Source of the DNA: Saprospiraceae bacterium
Lineage (GTDB): Bacteria > Bacteroidota > Bacteroidia > Chitinophagales > Saprospiraceae
NCBI GenBank assembly: GCA_016787415.1
Contig: JAEUUT010000149.1
Span: 1-64,000, forward strand
Direction of reading: 5' to 3'
Length of the DNA: 64,000 nucleotides
This document shows positions 1 through 7,668 of the stretch, one piece after another. The notes beneath the pieces were generated by a model. That model was given only the letters and a program-made list of their open reading frames with translations, was not told the origin of the DNA and did no database searches. How positions within the stretch are numbered: position 1 is the stretch's first letter; the number at the start of each line of letters is the position of its first letter. Position numbers and translations under genes: made by a program.

Positions 1-283
1 GGAAGAGGACGAGATTTCGCCGGAAGAACGCCGCCGCCGTATCGAGGAGGCGCAACGCCGTCGGCAGGAAGCGCTCAACCGCCCGATCAATGTGGTGAAA
101 CTCAGTTCGCCACAGACGATCATCGAACTGGAAAACCAGCCAGCGTACCTGCGTAAAAGTATCAACCTCGACGATGTGCCAGATGCCGAACAACCCAGCA
201 TGTCCAATTGGACCGTTTCGCTGGAAGATGAAGGCGAAATCAAGGTGGGTGGGAACTCGTATTTACATGACAATGTGGATTAG
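1..283 (+). CDS. ftsZ: Cell division protein FtsZ, C-terminal end (5' partial)
   Basis: The reading frame is open from base 2 to the TAG at 281-283 and encodes 93 residues. It begins with a charged, Arg/Glu-rich linker (EERRRRIEEAQRRRQE) and continues with PAYLRKSINLDDVPDAE, then ends in SYLHDNVD. This layout, an acidic/basic linker, a PAY-R-x-I-x-LDDVP stretch and a terminal LHDNVD, is what I know from Bacteroidota FtsZ tails, where the end of the protein contacts membrane tethers. FtsZ is the tubulin-like GTPase that builds the division ring; its GTPase domain lies upstream of this window. The call rests only on the tail, so it is strong but not absolute. The stop codon is followed at once by a heptamer array. 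Confidence 0.82.
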   Translation, partial: EEDEISPEERRRRIEEAQRRRQEALNRPINVVKLSSPQTIIELENQPAYLRKSINLDDVPDAEQPSMSNWTVSLEDEGEIKVGGNSYLHDNVD

Positions 284-442
<159 letters not shown>

Positions 443-499
443 AACTCCCCCTGTTTCCCGTCATTAATCCGTTGGCTAACGACCAACACAACCGATAGT

Positions 500-2131
500 A
501 TGTATTCTAATAAATTACTCCTGTCGTGCGCCATCTGCGCACTTTTTGCCTTCGGCACCACTGTTGCCACCGCTCAAACCTATTCCTCACTTCTTAAAAA
601 CGCCAACGAGTCCTACGACAAGGGGCTGCTGCCAGAAGCCGCCGACTTGTACGAAAAAGCGGCCCGCCTCAAGGAAAACAAACCCGAAACCATGTACAAA
701 GCGGCGGAGTGCTATTACCTCACCCGCAATTATGCCAAAGCAGTAGCCTGTTACGAACTGTCGAAAGACGAATTCAAAAAACACGAACTGGCGGGGCTGC
801 GGTATGCTCGCTCGCTCAAACAGACGCAGCAATACGAACCTGCCATTGAAGCGTTTAAAAATTTCGGCCGTAAATATCGGGGCGCTCGCAAGGCGCAGGT
901 TATTGCAGTGGTACAAAACGACATCAAAGGCTGCGAACTGGCTATCCAGAAAGGTGCTATGGCTACCGACAATGGCGATAAAGTACAGGTATTGCCCGAT
1001 GGAATAAATACCCGCGCCAATGACTTTGCGCCCCTGCCCTGGTCATCCGACCTGCTATATTATTCCGGATATGTAGGCAAAAAAGTATCGCTGATGCGCT
1101 CCCTGCACAATGGCTCTGGTTGGCAACAGTCCGACTCGGCCCGCGGCTTGCCGGAATCGGTTACCAGCCGTTTCGGGAATGGCGTTTTTTCGGCCGACGG
1201 AAAAAGATTCTATTGCACGCAGTGCAACGAAGCGCCGGCTTATGAGCGCGCTGGAAACGGACTGCGCACCCGTTGCGCCATTTTTGGTCTGCGCTACGAA
1301 AACGGCCGCTGGGGCGAACCAGAACGCCTGCGCAGTTATATCAACATGGCCAATCACACCAGTATGCACCCCTGTGTAGCCACGGAAGGCGGGCGTGAAT
1401 TGCTGTTTTTTGCCAGCGACCGCGAAGGCGGGCTGGGCGGACTGGATTTGTATGCCTGCGCCCGGCCGCTGGAATCGAACGAATTCGATTTCTCCTTCCC
1501 GCAAAACCTGGGTGAAGTGATCAATACCGGTGGCGATGAAATCAGCCCTTTTTACGACCCCCGTTCGCAAACGCTCTGGTTCAGCAGCAATGGCCATATT
1601 TCACTGGGGGGGCTTGATATTTTTAAAACAATCCGTGGCGGCGGCAAATGGACCCAGCCGGAAAACCCAGGCAGCCCACTAAATTCGCCTGCCGATGATT
1701 TGTTTTTCTACAAGATTATGAATGACAAAAAAGGCCACGCTTTTTTTGTTTCCAACCGCCAGGTAGAAGGCCTCAAACCGGCCACTTCCGATGAAGACAT
1801 TTTTGAATATATTCCAGGAATGGCCAACTCGGATGTATCTTATTCAGAACCCGAACGCGGGGCCCCTGATAGCCTCGACACTGCCGATAATCCGATGGTG
1901 TACAAGGTTCATCTGGAAATTCGTCCCGATTTTGAACCGGAAAGTCCACGATACAGTGGATTACATGCCCTGGGCACCCTGTCGGCCCAACCGCTACCCG
2001 AACAAGGGATGCAACGCATCCTCCTCGGCGATTTTGCCGAAATGGCCAAAGCAGAAGCCGCCGTGCAGGCACTTCGCGAAAGCGGCGCGTTTCCGCAAGC
2101 GTTTGTTATTCCGTTGAAAGACGAGAGATGA
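500..2131 (+). CDS. Secreted TPR and PD40 beta-propeller envelope protein
   Basis: The ATG at 500 is chosen because it starts a signal peptide (MYSNKLLLSCAICALFAFG, cleavage near ATAQ); upstream in-frame codons run through the repeat array and are unlikely to be coding. The mature part has TPR-like helices at about residues 30-135 (YDKGLLPEAADLYEKAARL, YLTRNYAKAVACYEL). Next come PD40/WD40-like propeller blades at about 160-430, with the signature LLFFASDREGGLGGLDLY and a second blade ending in LWFSSNGHISLGGLDIF. The last 80 residues (YKVHLEI to AFVIPL) resemble a degenerate SPOR-like fold. Proteins of this build in Bacteroidota are outer-membrane or periplasmic envelope components, some linked to T9SS (PorE type). 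It lies downstream of ftsZ in the same direction, and a cell-envelope role is inferred from that and from the domains. The exact function is not known. Confidence 0.8.
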   Translation: MYSNKLLLSCAICALFAFGTTVATAQTYSSLLKNANESYDKGLLPEAADLYEKAARLKENKPETMYKAAECYYLTRNYAKAVACYELSKDEFKKHELAGLRYARSLKQTQQYEPAIEAFKNFGRKYRGARKAQVIAVVQNDIKGCELAIQKGAMATDNGDKVQVLPDGINTRANDFAPLPWSSDLLYYSGYVGKKVSLMRSLHNGSGWQQSDSARGLPESVTSRFGNGVFSADGKRFYCTQCNEAPAYERAGNGLRTRCAIFGLRYENGRWGEPERLRSYINMANHTSMHPCVATEGGRELLFFASDREGGLGGLDLYACARPLESNEFDFSFPQNLGEVINTGGDEISPFYDPRSQTLWFSSNGHISLGGLDIFKTIRGGGKWTQPENPGSPLNSPADDLFFYKIMNDKKGHAFFVSNRQVEGLKPATSDEDIFEYIPGMANSDVSYSEPERGAPDSLDTADNPMVYKVHLEIRPDFEPESPRYSGLHALGTLSAQPLPEQGMQRILLGDFAEMAKAEAAVQALRESGAFPQAFVIPLKDER

Positions 2132-2142
2132 CAGAGGTAAAC

Positions 2143-2267
2143 CAGGATTTTTATGATTTAAAAGATTAGAAGGATTCTCACCGTGATGTCAAAATTTTAA
2201 AAAATTAGAATTCAATTTTGACATCACGGTGAGAATCCTTCTAATCTTTTAAATCATAAAAATCCTG
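2143..2267. repeat. Perfect 54-bp inverted repeat, AGGATT-arm family (copy 1)
   Basis: The left arm 2143-2196 and right arm 2214-2267 are exact reverse complements over 54 bases, with a 17-base A/T-rich spacer. The outer part of the arm carries AGATTAGAAGGATTC, shared with the elements at 37598, 50045, 52044 and 52397. The inner part (TCACCGTGATGTCAAAATT) resembles one edge of the longer cores at 52397. It sits between convergent genes and could act as a bidirectional terminator, although no T-tract directly follows it. Confidence 0.92.
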
Positions 2268-2269
2268 AT

Positions 2270-2378
2270 TCTCACCTCTCACTTCTCACTTCTCACTTCT
2301 CACTTCTCACTTCTCACCTCTCACCTCTCACCTCTCACCTCTCACTTCTCACCTCTCACTTCTCACCTCTCACCTCTG
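2270..2378. repeat. TCTCACC/TCTCACT heptamer array
   Basis: About fifteen tandem 7-mers alternate between TCTCACC and TCTCACT. They run from the end of the 54-bp palindrome up to, and into, the stop codon of the subtilisin gene on the minus strand. On the minus strand the array reads GTGAGAG and supplies that gene's terminal Val-Arg-Glu-stop codons. The same word recurs at 13.6, 25.0 and 56.0 kb. Confidence 0.9.
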
Positions 2379-4145
2379 TCACTCTCTCACTACCTTCCCT
2401 GCCATCACCCCTTTCTCACAGGTTATTTGCCAGAAATAAACACCTTTTGGCGCTTGTTCGAGCGAAACGGGCAGCAGTTCATGTTGCTGGAAGGTATGTT
2501 CTGATGCGCGAACGAGTTTGCCTGCGGCATCATAGATGCGCAGTTGGGCAGGGCCTTGAATATTTTGCAGGTCGAACACCATCATACCGCTGGTAGGATT
2601 GGGCCAGACACTGGCAGACACAGCGCCAGGCTCGCTGGTGCCGGACGCTTGTTGCAGGGCCATATTCACTGCTCCCAGGGCATCTACACGTCCCCAACCA
2701 AAGCCATTGTTGGGGCGCAAGGTGCCGTCGATACCGCAATTGTCGGGGTCGGCCATAAAGATGGACGTTTGTTCCACGATGTCTTCAATCAGGTCGACAT
2801 TGCCGGCCAGGTCAGGCCGGGCCGAAAGCACGAGGGCCACCAATCCAACTACGTGTGGGCCTGCCATACTGGTACCGCTCAACCAGTTGTATCCATCGAT
2901 GGGTGTGGAGGAGCGAACAAAAACACCCGGTGCGGCTACATTGGGTTTGATGCGGTTGCTGCCATCGATAAGTACAGGGCCGCGACTGCTGAAATTGGCC
3001 AGCGTATCGTCAAAGCGGGTAGCGCCCACGCTGAAACTTTCCTCAAAATAGGCAGGAGGCCCATAAGTGCTGGCGCAACCCTGATTTCCAAAATTACCAT
3101 TGCTCACTACCACCACCACGCCTGATGCGCGCAGGCCGACAACGGATTGATGTAGCAATTCATTGACAGTCAGGTCAATACACCCTTCCTGTACGGCACA
3201 ATACCAGGAATTGTTGATCACATGCGGCGCCAGGGCCGGGTCGGCGTTCTGGCCGTTCAAGTCGGTTGGCGCGAGGAACCATTGCAGGCATTCTATATAG
3301 GTAGAGGGTTTGCCATAGCCACGTTCCATATTGCGGCAGCCGATCCATTTGGCGCCGGGCGCAACGCCGATCTGGTTGCCCTGCCCGTCGTCGCCGGTCA
3401 TGGTGCCCATGGTGTGGGTGCCGTGCGCGCTGTCGTCGCAGGGTTCGGTTGCATCCAGTCCGCAGAAATTGACCATAGTGGTATCGTTTTGCGGGTTGAC
3501 TTCGTGGATGGCGTCGTGCCAGTTGTGGTTGTGGTCGGCGGCGCTGCCATTCCAGCCACGATAATGGTCTTTCAAGGCGGGGTGATCCCACTGGTAGCCT
3601 GTATCGGAACCGCCGATGGTAATGCCTTGTCCGGTATATCCCATCGACCAGACAAGAGGGGCATTAATCTTGTCTACGCCCCATTCGATGGCATTTCGTT
3701 CCACCACCGCAGGGTGTTCTATTTGCGGCATTTGAAATGCAACCCAGGGGTCGGCGCAGATGTTAGATACCTCCGGCAATGCAGCAAGCAGGGGGAGCAG
3801 CGCCGGGTCGGCAGATTCAACGGCCAGGGCATTGACTAAGTAAAAACTGTTGAGATTGGCCTGGCGCTGGCGCAGCAGGCGGATGGCATTGCTTTGCGAT
3901 TCGGCAGCGGTAGCCTGGAGTTGTCGGGTGACCCATTGCGCTTTTTGCAATTTGGTTTTCAAGGACTTTGCATCGCGCAAATCAGTTTGTTTTTCAAAAA
4001 CAACCAATATATCCATCTTTGCGTCCCTGTCGAATGCGGCCCGTACTTCTGGCGCTAATTTGTCGCGCCAACCTTGTGTCGACTGGGCATATCCATCGGA
4101 TATGGATGAAAAAACGAGTAGTAAAAGGAGCGGAAAACGATTCAT
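2379..4145 (-). CDS. Secreted subtilisin-like serine peptidase (S8) with T9SS sorting domain
   Basis: This is a 588-residue protein with a signal peptide ([21 protein letters not shown]). A propeptide-like region follows at about 25-135 ([17 protein letters not shown]). The S8 catalytic domain has Asp in [12 protein letters not shown], His in [10 protein letters not shown] and Ser in [12 protein letters not shown], so all three triad residues are present. The His-to-Ser insert is long, as in bacillopeptidase F-like enzymes. The last 80 residues form a T9SS type A sorting domain ([32 protein letters not shown]), so the enzyme is probably exported by T9SS and released or anchored at the surface. 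The gene is convergent with the PD40 protein gene. Its last codons and stop lie in the GTGAGAG array. A TACTTTTG promoter element sits 39 bases upstream of the ATG. Confidence 0.93.
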   Translation of the reverse strand: MNRFPLLLLLVFSSISDGYAQSTQGWRDKLAPEVRAAFDRDAKMDILVVFEKQTDLRDAKSLKTKLQKAQWVTRQLQATAAESQSNAIRLLRQRQANLNSFYLVNALAVESADPALLPLLAALPEVSNICADPWVAFQMPQIEHPAVVERNAIEWGVDKINAPLVWSMGYTGQGITIGGSDTGYQWDHPALKDHYRGWNGSAADHNHNWHDAIHEVNPQNDTTMVNFCGLDATEPCDDSAHGTHTMGTMTGDDGQGNQIGVAPGAKWIGCRNMERGYGKPSTYIECLQWFLAPTDLNGQNADPALAPHVINNSWYCAVQEGCIDLTVNELLHQSVVGLRASGVVVVVSNGNFGNQGCASTYGPPAYFEESFSVGATRFDDTLANFSSRGPVLIDGSNRIKPNVAAPGVFVRSSTPIDGYNWLSGTSMAGPHVVGLVALVLSARPDLAGNVDLIEDIVEQTSIFMADPDNCGIDGTLRPNNGFGWGRVDALGAVNMALQQASGTSEPGAVSASVWPNPTSGMMVFDLQNIQGPAQLRIYDAAGKLVRASEHTFQQHELLPVSLEQAPKGVYFWQITCEKGVMAGKVVRE

Positions 4146-4183
4146 TTATTTCAAAAATTAAACAGTCTGTATAAAACGAGGTT

Positions 4184-4191
4184 CAAAAGTA
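4184..4191 (-). promoter_or_regulatory. Bacteroidota -7 element for the subtilisin gene
   Basis: The minus strand reads TACTTTTG, a match to the TAnnTTTG -7 consensus of Bacteroidota sigma factors, 39-46 bases upstream of the ATG at 4145. No convincing -33 TTTG is seen. It is paired back to back with the rpiB element at 4234. Confidence 0.55.
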
Positions 4192-4233
4192 CGTTCGTGT
4201 GCCAAACGAGTCGGGCTAAAATCAGCAAACCCG

Positions 4234-4241
4234 TATCTTTG
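4234..4241 (+). promoter_or_regulatory. Bacteroidota -7 element for rpiB
   Basis: TATCTTTG matches TAnnTTTG and lies 72 bases upstream of the rpiB ATG at 4313. With the minus-strand element at 4184-4191 it forms a divergent promoter pair. Confidence 0.55.
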
Positions 4242-4312
4242 GCCCCAATTTTATACACCACCATTACACCACCTCAATTTTTCACCCTCACCACCTTCAC
4301 AAATTCATACAC

Positions 4313-4744
4313 ATGAAAATAGCAATTGGCTGCGATCATGCCGGATTCCCTTTTAAAGACGGCATCGTAGCGATGCTGCAGGCGCAGGGACATATGGTAC
4401 TTGATTTTGGTACCAATTCCACAGAATCCGTTGACTACCCCGACTTTGCACATGCTGTGGCCAATGCCGTCGAAAGTCAGCAGGCCGACCGTGGCGTGTT
4501 GCTGTGCGGCACTGGAAATGGGGTGGCTATGTCGGCCAACAAACACCCGGGCATCCGTTGTGCCCTGTGCTGGTCGGAGGAAATAGCCATACTCACCCGA
4601 CAACACAATGACGCCAATATCATTGCCCTGCCTGCTCGCTTTGTCCCTGAAATTTTGGCTCAGGCCATGGTTCGGATTTTCCTGACTACGGAATTTGAGG
4701 GCGGCCGACATGCACGAAGGGCAGACAAGATCGCATGCATTTAA
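4313..4744 (+). CDS. rpiB: Ribose-5-phosphate isomerase B
   Basis: RpiB interconverts ribose 5-phosphate and ribulose 5-phosphate in the non-oxidative pentose phosphate pathway; it is cytoplasmic. The 143-residue protein has the usual family length. The N-terminus MKIAIGCDHAGFPFK carries the conserved phosphate-binding Asp-His. DYPDFAHAVANAV is present, and the active-site loop RGVLLCGTGNGVAMSANK holds the catalytic Cys and the GTGxGxxxxANK signature. NDANIIALPARF follows near the C-terminus. The stop TAA at 4742-4744 runs straight into an AGTGAGT word array that fills the whole gap to the next gene. Allose/galactose 6-phosphate isomerases are related, but the overall pattern fits RpiB best. 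Confidence 0.95.
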   Translation: MKIAIGCDHAGFPFKDGIVAMLQAQGHMVLDFGTNSTESVDYPDFAHAVANAVESQQADRGVLLCGTGNGVAMSANKHPGIRCALCWSEEIAILTRQHNDANIIALPARFVPEILAQAMVRIFLTTEFEGGRHARRADKIACI

Positions 4745-4884
4745 GTGAGTAGTGAGTGGTGAGTAGTGAGTAGTGAGTATGAAAAGTCAAATGTTCAAAT
4801 CACTCACCACTCACCACTCACTACTCACCACTCACCACTCACCACTCACCACTCACTACTCCCCACTACTCACTACTCACTATC
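4745..4884. repeat. Heptamer array filling the complete rpiB to M28 gap
   Basis: The left block (about 4745-4780) is AGTGAGT-type words and the right block (about 4803-4883) is the reverse complement (ACTCACC/ACTCACT). A 22-base unique centre separates them. The array begins at the base after the rpiB stop and ends at the base before the next gene's ATG, leaving no room for a standard ribosome binding site or a separate promoter. Confidence 0.9.
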
Positions 4885-6522
4885 ATGAAACTACCATTAT
4901 CATTGTGTGCAGTGCTGTTTGTCTCGTTTGTTCAAGCGCAAACTGCTGCCGACTCCATTGCGAGGGCTATTACGGCCAGGGCAAACCATAATTACGAATT
5001 ACCGGATGCTACCCCTTATGTATCGGGTATTCAAGCCGACGATGCCAGAATACTGGTGGAGGCGTTGGCTTCCAAAGAAATGCAGGGCCGCGAAACGGGG
5101 GAAGAAGGCCAGCGCCGGGCAGCCCAGTATATTGCTGAGCAGTTCAAATCAGCCGGACTGCCTGCCAAAGGCGATCGAAACACCTATATGCAGGATATCC
5201 ACCTGCGCAATACGTCGTGGAATGATATTAGCCTGAAAGTGAATGACCAGGAGTTTAAAAATCGCACCGATTTTTATGTGTATCCGGCATACAACCCCGA
5301 CAAACCTATGATTACTTTTAAAGAAGTCGTATTTGTTGGCTTTGGTATCGACGACCCTAAATACAGCGATTACGACAAGGCCGATGTGGAAGGCAAAGCC
5401 GTGGTATTTTATGAAGGAGAACCTCAAATGGCAGACGGGAAATACACCATTACAGGGGAGTCGCGCCGTTCTGGCTGGTCGATGGACTGGAAAAGAAAGG
5501 TACAGGTAGCCAAAGAAAAAGGTGCTGTGCTGGCGTTTATCATCGATACAAAGTTTGATGACAACCTCAAAAACAACAAAAAACTCCTGTCCACCTATGG
5601 CTGGCGAACGGTCAATGTCGATGAAGACAAAACAGCAGAATCTTTCCTGAACAACATCTTTATTTCACCTGATCTAGCAAAAATCATCCTGGGCAACAAA
5701 TCTGACAAGGCGGATGCTGTCATTGCCGAACTTCGGGAAGGTAAAAAAGGCAAAGCCGTCAAGGTGAAAACAAAAATCGAGGTGCACCTCGACAAGGAAA
5801 GCAAGGAATTGCATGGCAGCAATGTGATCGGATTTATTGAAGGTTCCGACCCCGTGTTGAAAAACGAGTATGTGCTCATAACAGCCCACTACGACCACCT
5901 CGGCTCGCCCGACAGTACAATTATCTATTATGGCGCCGATGACAATGCCTCCGGAACAGCAGGCGTCATCGAAATTGCCCGCGCTTTTGCCGATGCTAAA
6001 AGCAAGGGACAAGGACCAAAACGCAGCGTTGTTTGTATGCTGGTAAGCGGTGAGGAGAAGGGGTTACTGGGCTCAAAATTCTATGTCGATTTCCCCATTT
6101 TCCCACTTAAACAAACTGTCGTCGATATCAACATCGATATGATTGGCCGCATAGATGATCGCCATCCGGGTAATCCCAATTATGTATATGTGATAGGTTC
6201 CGATCGCTTGAGCCGCGACTTACACGACATCAACGAACTGTCCAATAAAAATTACACCAAACTGGAACTCGATTACAAGTACAACGCAAAAGACGACCCG
6301 AACCATTACTACGAACGCAGCGACCACTACAATTTTGCAGAGAAAGGCATCCCTGCCATTTTCTATTTCAATGGTACGCACCCCGACTACCACCGCCCGA
6401 CGGACACAGTCGACAAGATTGATTTCCAGGCACTTGCAAAACGCGCGCAACTGGCATTCTATACCGCATGGGATATTGCCAACCGCCCAACCCGTCTGAG
6501 TATTACAGGTAAAAGCAATTAA
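4885..6522 (+). CDS. Secreted M28 family zinc aminopeptidase with PA domain
   Basis: The 545-residue protein has a signal peptide (MKLPLSLCAVLFVSFVQAQ). A PA-domain insert at about 110-300 contains KEVVFVGFGIDDPKYSDYDKADVEGK and KAVVFYEGEP. The M28 catalytic domain follows: His and Asp ligands in TAHYDHLG and GADDNASGTAG, the Glu pair in SGEEKGLLGS, Asp in INIDMIGRID and a late His in GTHPDYHRPTDTVDKI. All co-catalytic zinc ligands expected for the family are seen. The enzyme probably removes N-terminal residues from peptides in the periplasm or outside the cell. The start ATG abuts the upstream repeat array directly, so initiation must tolerate an unusual 5' leader. Confidence 0.92.
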   Translation: MKLPLSLCAVLFVSFVQAQTAADSIARAITARANHNYELPDATPYVSGIQADDARILVEALASKEMQGRETGEEGQRRAAQYIAEQFKSAGLPAKGDRNTYMQDIHLRNTSWNDISLKVNDQEFKNRTDFYVYPAYNPDKPMITFKEVVFVGFGIDDPKYSDYDKADVEGKAVVFYEGEPQMADGKYTITGESRRSGWSMDWKRKVQVAKEKGAVLAFIIDTKFDDNLKNNKKLLSTYGWRTVNVDEDKTAESFLNNIFISPDLAKIILGNKSDKADAVIAELREGKKGKAVKVKTKIEVHLDKESKELHGSNVIGFIEGSDPVLKNEYVLITAHYDHLGSPDSTIIYYGADDNASGTAGVIEIARAFADAKSKGQGPKRSVVCMLVSGEEKGLLGSKFYVDFPIFPLKQTVVDINIDMIGRIDDRHPGNPNYVYVIGSDRLSRDLHDINELSNKNYTKLELDYKYNAKDDPNHYYERSDHYNFAEKGIPAIFYFNGTHPDYHRPTDTVDKIDFQALAKRAQLAFYTAWDIANRPTRLSITGKSN

Positions 6523-6564
6523 ATTTATCGGAACACGGGATATCCTCCCTGTTCCGATAAAATT
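6521..6564 (+). terminator. Hairpin terminator after the M28 peptidase gene
   Basis: Arms 6521-6540 and 6545-6564 pair almost perfectly (TTTATCGGAACA against TGTTCCGATAAA, then GGGA/TCCC). The hairpin begins in the stop codon and has A/T flanks on both sides, with a run of five T after 6570. It probably terminates the rpiB/M28 transcript. Confidence 0.7.
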
Positions 6565-6608
6565 TGAACAATTTTTCAAAATAGCCCTTTCTTAAACGAA
6601 ACTTTGTC

Positions 6609-6616
6609 TACTTTTG
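6609..6616 (+). promoter_or_regulatory. Bacteroidota -7 element for the TPR protein gene
   Basis: TACTTTTG, followed by C, matches TAnnTTTG(C) 44 bases upstream of the ATG at 6660 and just after the hairpin terminator. This supports a separate transcript for the TPR gene. Confidence 0.6.
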
Positions 6617-6659
6617 CGGTCATTTTTGAAAAATGCTCATCTAATTTTGAATCAACACC

Positions 6660-7352
6660 ATGGCAAAACGTAAAGTCGCCCAAAATACAGATACGATAGA
6701 AGTACAGGAAGTGCAAACGGTTTCTGCACCCTTCTGGGAAAAATACCAGAAACAATTGCTTTATGCCCTCGGCGCTGTAGTCGTATTGATAGCCGGCTGG
6801 TGGCTGTACAAATCTCTCATTGTGGCGCCCAAACAACAGGAGGCCGTTGCGTCTATGTGGCAGGCACAAAATATGTTTGAGCGCGACTCCTTCCGCCTTG
6901 CACTTGATGGCCCGGGCGGCGGTTTCGACGGTTTCGTAGCACTGGCCGACAAGTACAGCGGCACACCTGCCGGAAACCTCGCCAACTACTACGCCGGTGT
7001 TTCTTATCTCCACCTCGGCGAATTTGACAATGCCATTCAATACCTGGAAAAGTATGACGCAGAAGGCGAATTGCTGCCTGCTATGAAATACGGCGCCCTT
7101 GGCGATGCTTATTCCGAGAAAAAAGACTTTTCGAAAGCGCTGGATCTGTACAAAAAAGCATCTGACGCCACCGACAATGAACTGCTGTCGTCGGTGTACC
7201 TCAAGCGCCTTGGCCTGCTGTATCAGCATGAAGGCAATAAGGAAGAAGCCGTTAAAGCGTTTGAACGCCTGCGCCGCGACTATCCAAACCAGCAATCGCA
7301 GGACTGGCGCGAAATTGAAAAATACATCTACCGCGCTGGCGGAGCAAAATAA
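6660..7352 (+). CDS. Membrane-anchored TPR protein (YfgM-like)
   Basis: The 230-residue protein has a short charged N-terminus, a single transmembrane segment at about 38-60 (LLYALGAVVVLIAGWWLYKSLIV) and a periplasmic TPR part. The TPR repeats are NLANYYAGVSYLHLGEFDNAIQYLEKY, KYGALGDAYSEKKDFSKALDLYKKA and LKRLGLLYQHEGNKEEAVKAFERL. The topology and length match the YfgM/UPF0070 family, which in Enterobacteria binds SecYEG and PpiD and helps secreted proteins fold. That role here is inferred from family likeness only. The gene has its own promoter element and a hairpin terminator, so it is probably monocistronic. Confidence 0.82.
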   Translation: MAKRKVAQNTDTIEVQEVQTVSAPFWEKYQKQLLYALGAVVVLIAGWWLYKSLIVAPKQQEAVASMWQAQNMFERDSFRLALDGPGGGFDGFVALADKYSGTPAGNLANYYAGVSYLHLGEFDNAIQYLEKYDAEGELLPAMKYGALGDAYSEKKDFSKALDLYKKASDATDNELLSSVYLKRLGLLYQHEGNKEEAVKAFERLRRDYPNQQSQDWREIEKYIYRAGGAK

Positions 7353-7384
7353 AACCGTTAAGGTTAGTTTAAAGTTTGCTGCTC

Positions 7385-7421
7385 AAATCCCGTGTGTACC
7401 CTGTCGGTACATACGGGATTT
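7385..7421 (+). terminator. Hairpin terminator after the YfgM-like gene
   Basis: AAATCCCGTGTGTACC at 7385-7400 pairs with GGTACATACGGGATTT at 7406-7421 (one G-T pair) around the loop CTGTC, and a T-rich stretch follows. This is a 16-bp stem. Confidence 0.8.
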
Positions 7422-7485
7422 TGATTTTATACCCCTCCGACATACCCATTTTGAAAAAAAACTGGCGCGGTATTGATCCTGCGCG

Positions 7486-7493
7486 TACTTTTG
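7486..7493 (+). promoter_or_regulatory. -7 element in the 316-bp gap before the SPOR/PD40 gene
   Basis: TACTTTTG followed by C matches the TAnnTTTG consensus. It lies 176 bases upstream of the next ATG at 7669, which implies a long 5' leader. Apart from this element and the terminator at 7385-7421, I see nothing in the gap 7353-7668. Confidence 0.5.
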
Positions 7494-7668
7494 CACCAAC
7501 CTGAGTTCAAAAGGTAGTCTCTCCTCTATCCTCATCATTCGCAATAACGAAGTTTATCATTCGTTTTTGCCACAGTATGAGGGTGTTTCGCCATGTTCAC
7601 TGCTGAAGTTGGCCGAAGCACTATGCTTTCGAAACCAAAAAGTTGATTTTTAAAACCATTTCTGCTTT

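Noticed and set aside
2270..2378. Possible CRISPR array
   Set aside because: The units are 7 bp without spacers and no cas genes are in the window. The same holds for the other word arrays.
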